This document shows, one piece after another, positions 7,494 to 10,005 of a stretch of DNA of 10,005 nucleotides (within the stretch, counting starts at the first letter, position 1; every line of letters begins with the position of its first letter). Both the position numbers and the translations under genes were made by a program. Location: NCBI GenBank assembly GCA_002726865.1, contig PBSW01000020.1, positions 1 to 10,005 on the forward strand, in the 5' to 3' direction. The notes beneath the pieces were generated by a model that had not been told where the DNA came from, made no database searches, and was given only the letters and a program-made list of their open reading frames with translations. This DNA is from Candidatus Bathyarchaeota archaeon (GTDB lineage: Archaea > Thermoproteota > Bathyarchaeia > TCS64).

Positions 7494-7646
7494 GTGAATT
7501 GGCAGAAGGAAAAAAGCAGGATCCCTCTCAGATCACTCATCTATTTTGGACTATCCGAAATTAAGCAGATAGTCCAGAAAATAGGGAAACCTGTGATCCA
7601 TTTTAAAGTGGTCATAGAGATGGTCCAAAGGCGGCTAGGGATCTAA
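7494..7646 (+). CDS. Small hypothetical protein, 50 residues, not recognised
   Basis: A 50-codon frame from GTG to TAA, beginning MNWQKEKSRIPLRSL and ending EMVQRRLGI. It is basic at both ends with a central stretch rich in Ile, Val and Lys (about residues 16-42); I see no cysteine pairs, no signal peptide and no convincing membrane segment. I do not recognise a family. Support is contextual: an AGGAGG seven bases upstream, a TATA-like element at 7407, and a frame filling the gap up to the convergent gene. Its stop overlaps the rlmE stop by four bases on the opposite strand. A 15-pair interrupted hairpin (7541-7584) lies within it. This may be RNA structure in the message, a 3' structure for the opposite transcript, or a sign that the region is a non-coding RNA instead. 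The same frame extends upstream to TTG 7434. Confidence 0.45.
   Translation: MNWQKEKSRIPLRSLIYFGLSEIKQIVQKIGKPVIHFKVVIEMVQRRLGI
7510..7515 (-). terminator. Possible T-tract terminator for the trm1-rlmE transcript
   Basis: The six A residues on the + strand read as TTTTTT followed by CCTTCT on the - strand, about 130 bases past the rlmE stop and beyond the hairpin at 7541-7584. Archaeal transcripts often end at T-rich tracts. The tract also lies inside the small + frame (AAG GAA AAA AGC), where it may be only coding sequence. Confidence 0.25.
7541..7584. repeat. Strong interrupted inverted repeat (hairpin)
   Basis: TGGACTATC (7547-7555) pairs perfectly with GATAGTCCA (7568-7576) around a 12-base loop. 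Beyond a two-base bulge (7577-7578) CTATTT (7541-7546) pairs with AAATAG (7579-7584), giving 15 pairs in all. It is the longest inverted repeat I found in the window. It would fold in transcripts of either strand: inside the small + gene, or about 58 bases past the rlmE stop on the - strand. Confidence 0.7.
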
Positions 7647-8293
7647 CACTCCTCTTTCTTGCGGTAACCCTCGGGCAACCTTCTAAACGGTTTGAGTCGG
7701 TGAGCCACCAGATATATTTCGGCGCTATGCTTCCTTGAGGCCTTTGGCTTCACAATTTTCACAAGTTCAAACATTTTCCTAACATCATTCACATACTTAT
7801 CATGCTCTGATCCTTGAAACGTTTTTACCACAAGCCAGCCATCACCTCTGAGAAGCTCATTGGCGATAACAAGAACTATTCGAGCAAGATGGATCTGCCG
7901 AAAATGGTCCAGATCCCAATTTCCACTGACATCCGGAGCCATATCTGAGAGAATAACATCCACTCTACATTGAAAAAAATCATGGATTTCCTTGATAGTA
8001 CCTTCGGAGGTAACATCTCCTACTAGACTGTTAACACCTAGAAGGCCACGATGATTGATCTCCTGGGGATCAACCCCCATTATCAAGCCTTTGTCCCCTA
8101 TTGCTTCACTTGCAACCTGAAGCCATCCACCGGGTGCTGCACCTAAATCTAAGACATTTCTAGCATCTTTGAGGAATCCAAACCGCTCTTCAAGTTGGAT
8201 CAGTTTGAAAGCCGCCCTCGAGAGATATCCCTCTTCTTTTGCCCTGAGGTGATAATATTCGTTCTTCCTCTCGCTAAGCCATCTCTTAGACAT
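7643..8293 (-). CDS. rlmE: 23S rRNA 2'-O-ribose methyltransferase, FtsJ/RlmE family
   Basis: Transfers methyl from S-adenosylmethionine to the 2'-hydroxyl of a uridine in the A-loop of large-subunit rRNA (U2552 in E. coli). The protein has 216 residues from ATG 8293, beginning MSKRWLSERKNEYYH as expected for archaeal RlmE. Motif I is VLDLGAAPGGW (47-57), followed by GVDP (73-76) and SDMAPDVSG (116-124). The K-D-K-E catalytic tetrad of FtsJ enzymes is complete: K30, D117, K157 (VVKTFQG) and E192 (HSAEIYLVA). No C-terminal TRAM domain is present. An upstream in-frame ATG at 8317 would add eight residues and overlap trm1; the family N-terminus favours 8293. It starts seven bases after the trm1 stop, so both are likely co-transcribed and a GGGAG within the end of trm1 may serve as ribosome site. 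Its stop overlaps that of the small + gene. Confidence 0.94.
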   Translation of the reverse strand: MSKRWLSERKNEYYHLRAKEEGYLSRAAFKLIQLEERFGFLKDARNVLDLGAAPGGWLQVASEAIGDKGLIMGVDPQEINHRGLLGVNSLVGDVTSEGTIKEIHDFFQCRVDVILSDMAPDVSGNWDLDHFRQIHLARIVLVIANELLRGDGWLVVKTFQGSEHDKYVNDVRKMFELVKIVKPKASRKHSAEIYLVAHRLKPFRRLPEGYRKKEEC

Positions 8294-8300
8294 TAGTGCT

Positions 8301-9503
8301 CTAAACTCCCTTAACATTGAGCTCTAAAACGATTCTCTTCACTGCCTCCACAGACGCGTCAGTTTTCAATCCCCTGTTATTTGCATGACTAACTGCCGCC
8401 TTGAACCCGGCGTTTCTCAGCCCATCAATGACTGGATTAAGACGCCTTGATGCAACCCCTAAATTAGAACTCAACTCGTCTAAAACGAAAAAACCGGGAG
8501 GCATATCTATTTCTCCTCTGACCTTTCTGATTATATTTATGAGTCTCCTATTGCTGCCAATAAATGAATCCTTAGAACACTCGATCATATCCAAGCAGAA
8601 ATCATCATCGGCAAGGTTCCCGAGCCAGAGAGGTCCCGCAGCTTTCATCTCTGATCCACAGACTTCGCAGATACGCATTCTGTCGTCTAGCCCGCTTTTC
8701 TCTGAGCGAATACTCTTACACGCAGAACAATTAAGGAGATATCCTATCTCCCTGAGGCTTTTATCCACTCTCATCTTCCCTCTATCCAAGAGCATATAGA
8801 GCCGGATATAATGGTCTGCGAAAAAACTGAAAACAGGTTTAGATGCTACTTCGTGAATTGCGGCACCTCTAATGAAGGACCCGATCAGAATCCTTAACGC
8901 TGATTCGTGACTGTATCCTGTCCTCAGTGATGTGCTCCCGTATTTACGGATGCACGCCCGCACATTGACACCACAGAGAGGAGCCATATCAGTCGCCGTT
9001 AAGGCTACCATTCCGTCTCTTTTGGTAGCCCGCGCAACTGTATCGATAAAAGGGGCAGGGGTACCGAAAGGGTCGATATCAGTGTAATCAAATCGAGCAA
9101 GGGGTCGGGCGTGCAGCGATAATAGGAGATTTGCCTCCATCCTTCTCACACGTACCCTTTCACTCATTCCGTTCAATCCGATATTTTTCTCGGTGAGTCT
9201 TACTGCATGGGGGCTCATATCCCCTAGCACAATTTCTCGTACTTTCGGCACTTCAAGGGCCATCCTGATTCCCCTAATTCCAGTCCCGCACATAGGTTCA
9301 CATATCGTTAGTGGCCTTGACAAACGTCTCTGGAGAGCGCCAAGAGCCAGAATCGCAGAATCCCTGTTCATATTCATTATAGGGTTGTAAAAAACTGGCG
9401 CTCGAGACCGTGCCCTCTCGAGAGTTTCGCCCTCTGATGAGACGACTTTGTAGATAATTATCTGAGCCATCCCTTCGGAAATAAAAGTCTTGGAATATTC
9501 CAT
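8301..9503 (-). CDS. trm1: tRNA (guanine26-N2) dimethyltransferase Trm1
   Basis: Dimethylates N2 of guanine 26 at the D-stem/anticodon-stem junction of tRNA, using S-adenosylmethionine. It has 400 residues, close to the archaeal norm. Features in order: VFYNPIMNMNRD (37-48), the family N-terminal block; CEPMCGTGIRGIR (68-80), the methyl-donor site; YTDIDPFGTP (140-149) with the catalytic DPFG; ALTATDMAPLCG (168-178); YGSTSLRTGYSHE (188-200); and a zinc-type pair of CxxC motifs at C259/C262 and C279/C282. The C-terminal part is a basic winged-helix-like domain. The ATG at 9503 follows an in-frame TAG directly; no good ribosome site is visible, though a TATA-like element lies about 70 bases upstream. 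rlmE follows after seven bases, forming an RNA-modification pair. Confidence 0.96.
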   Translation of the reverse strand: MEYSKTFISEGMAQIIIYKVVSSEGETLERARSRAPVFYNPIMNMNRDSAILALGALQRRLSRPLTICEPMCGTGIRGIRMALEVPKVREIVLGDMSPHAVRLTEKNIGLNGMSERVRVRRMEANLLLSLHARPLARFDYTDIDPFGTPAPFIDTVARATKRDGMVALTATDMAPLCGVNVRACIRKYGSTSLRTGYSHESALRILIGSFIRGAAIHEVASKPVFSFFADHYIRLYMLLDRGKMRVDKSLREIGYLLNCSACKSIRSEKSGLDDRMRICEVCGSEMKAAGPLWLGNLADDDFCLDMIECSKDSFIGSNRRLINIIRKVRGEIDMPPGFFVLDELSSNLGVASRRLNPVIDGLRNAGFKAAVSHANNRGLKTDASVEAVKRIVLELNVKGV

Positions 9504-9535
9504 CTAGACTATCTAGAGAGAACCGAGTTATTACC

Positions 9536-9906
9536 TTAAGCCATCAGAGCGTAAATTTCGGTAGAATTGGTAAATATATTTGAATATTTTGTACCAAAAA
9601 ATCCATGACCTAAGTCGTTTATTTGATACATAGAAGAAAAAAGATTACCATATTCAGATTTCGTAGTGCGTGGGTGTTCCCTGTGGAAGTCAGGACAACC
9701 AGTTCCACTTGTCCTATTATATAATGTAGCCTCCCATCATGCTCTCTGATGCATATCCACCAGACCTTCTTACCACTTCCTGGAGCAACCTGAGCTGGCG
9801 TCAAATCCCCATTCTGGGTTGGGTGCCCCTCCTTGACTAGTTCAGATTTACTCCTTCCAGCCCGCCCTTTCCAGATAGTCTTCCCGGGCCAGCGGCTACG
9901 GCTCAA
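9536..9906 (-). pseudogene. Frameshifted remnant of a DUF4379-type zinc-ribbon protein
   Basis: Read from the - strand, bases 9846 to about 9737 encode SELVKEGHPTQNGDLTP, then APGSGKKVWWIC. This is the first half of the probable zinc-ribbon domain DUF4379, whose usual form I recall as EWHPTKNGDLTP then KKVWWxC and GHxWxA. The frame then loses the pattern. One base out of phase, from 9736 down, the domain resumes as WEATLYNRTSGTGCPDF (to 9686). One missing base in the GAT at 9738-9736 therefore explains the break: REH-[one residue]-WEA. Two more key positions are altered: the EW tryptophan is Gly (GGG, 9826-9828) and the last zinc cysteine is Phe (TTC, 9686-9688). The shifted frame stays open to a TAA at 9536-9538. 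The N-terminal part is not recognisable, and the only possible start is TTG 9906 without a ribosome site. Proteins of this family occur as multi-repeat zinc ribbons, some with nuclease domains; function is unknown here. Confidence 0.72.
9571..9581 (-). promoter_or_regulatory. Candidate TATA box for the trm1-rlmE operon
   Basis: On the - strand the sequence reads AAATATATTTA, a good archaeal TATA element. A start about 27 bases downstream, near 9549, gives a leader of about 46 bases to the trm1 ATG at 9503. It lies within the AT-rich tail of the decayed zinc-ribbon frame, suggesting that this frame is not under strong coding constraint here. Confidence 0.4.
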
Positions 9907-9942
9907 AGGAACGACCCTGATGGGTGAGTAATAGAGTTACCC

Positions 9943-9964
9943 GAGGATCCTTTTTCTAATCCTC
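9943..9964 (-). repeat. Hairpin at the end of the edge fragment
   Basis: GAGGAT pairs perfectly with ATCCTC around a ten-base loop (9949-9958). On the - strand it spans the stop codon of the possible edge gene. It could be a 3'-end structure; a short perfect repeat can also arise by chance. Confidence 0.3.
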
Positions 9965-10005
9965 CACGGAGACCAGCTGCATCTCGCAGAGCCTCCTGTA
10001 GAGCG
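9956..10005 (-). CDS. Possible C-terminal end of a gene entering from the right edge
   Basis: On the - strand the last bases read LYRRLCEMQLVSVED then TAG (stop at 9956-9958). All but one of the 15 codons end in G or C, whereas the other two frames look less gene-like. The piece is too short to assign to any family. A competing frame is also open here (ALQEALRDAAGL onward, closing at about 9903), so the reading is uncertain. Confidence 0.25.
   Translation of the reverse strand, partial: LYRRLCEMQLVSVED

Noticed and set aside
7316..7640. RNase P RNA or another known stable RNA in the lhr-rlmE gap
   Set aside because: The purine-rich stretch near 7480-7520 lacks the conserved RNase P core, and I see no other known RNA signature.
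9504..9518. Repeated CTAGAT hexamer just before the trm1 start
   Set aside because: Two copies three bases apart, one touching the ATG, is too little to call an operator.
9734..9740. Programmed frameshift in the zinc-ribbon frame
   Set aside because: The site (CATGATGGG on the - strand) has no slippery heptamer and no clear downstream structure, and other key residues are also lost. Decay is simpler.
9855..9899. A - strand frame reading PLAREDYLERAGWKE, faintly like a nuclease tail
   Set aside because: Only 15 codons lie between two stops, too short to separate from chance.
9880..9965. tRNA-like look of GGCCAGCGGCTACGGCTCAAAGG on the + strand
   Set aside because: No acceptor pairing, no anticodon arm and no GGTTCRANTCC T-arm follow at the right distance.

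Overview
The window reads as a stretch of an archaeal chromosome of middling GC content. The archaeal assignment rests on three things: a Trm1-type tRNA G26 dimethyltransferase and an archaeal-style RlmE/FtsJ side by side, an Lhr-family helicase of the archaeal length class, and heavy use of AGG/AGA and ATA codons together with archaeal-looking TATA elements. The lineage cannot be fixed from sequence alone. An uncultivated group such as Bathyarchaeia would fit, but that is a guess.

Layout. The left three quarters read on the + strand. A 5'-truncated ilvD (dihydroxy-acid dehydratase, branched-chain amino acid synthesis) is followed by an MFS transporter with the signatures of the proton-antiport efflux class. 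Next come a kynureninase (kynurenine to anthranilate plus alanine), a 209-base spacer with possible promoters and hairpins, and a 954-residue Lhr-type helicase starting at TTG. A 178-base gap then leads to a previously hidden small reading frame of 50 codons (7494-7646). It has a full AGGAGG ribosome site, a GTG start and a TATA-like element. From 7643 rightwards everything identified reads on the - strand: rlmE, trm1 (7 bases apart, a likely two-gene RNA-modification operon), a decayed zinc-ribbon gene, and a possible C-terminal scrap of another gene at the window edge.

How the genes fit together. The transporter and kynureninase are 38 bases apart and probably co-transcribed; the transporter could handle kynurenine, anthranilate or something unrelated. 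Trm1 (tRNA) and RlmE (23S rRNA) are both S-adenosylmethionine-dependent and serve translation. Lhr is a nucleic-acid remodelling enzyme on its own transcript. The two strands converge at 7643-7646, where the small frame and rlmE share stop-codon bases.

The most useful new observations are (1) the small gene at 7494-7646 with a strong hairpin inside it, (2) a zinc-ribbon domain of the DUF4379 type that is visible only when a one-base frameshift near 9737 is corrected, and (3) an Lhr helicase whose C-terminal zinc site has lost one of its four cysteines. I see no CRISPR array, rRNA, tRNA, insertion sequence or clear novel defence system in this window.
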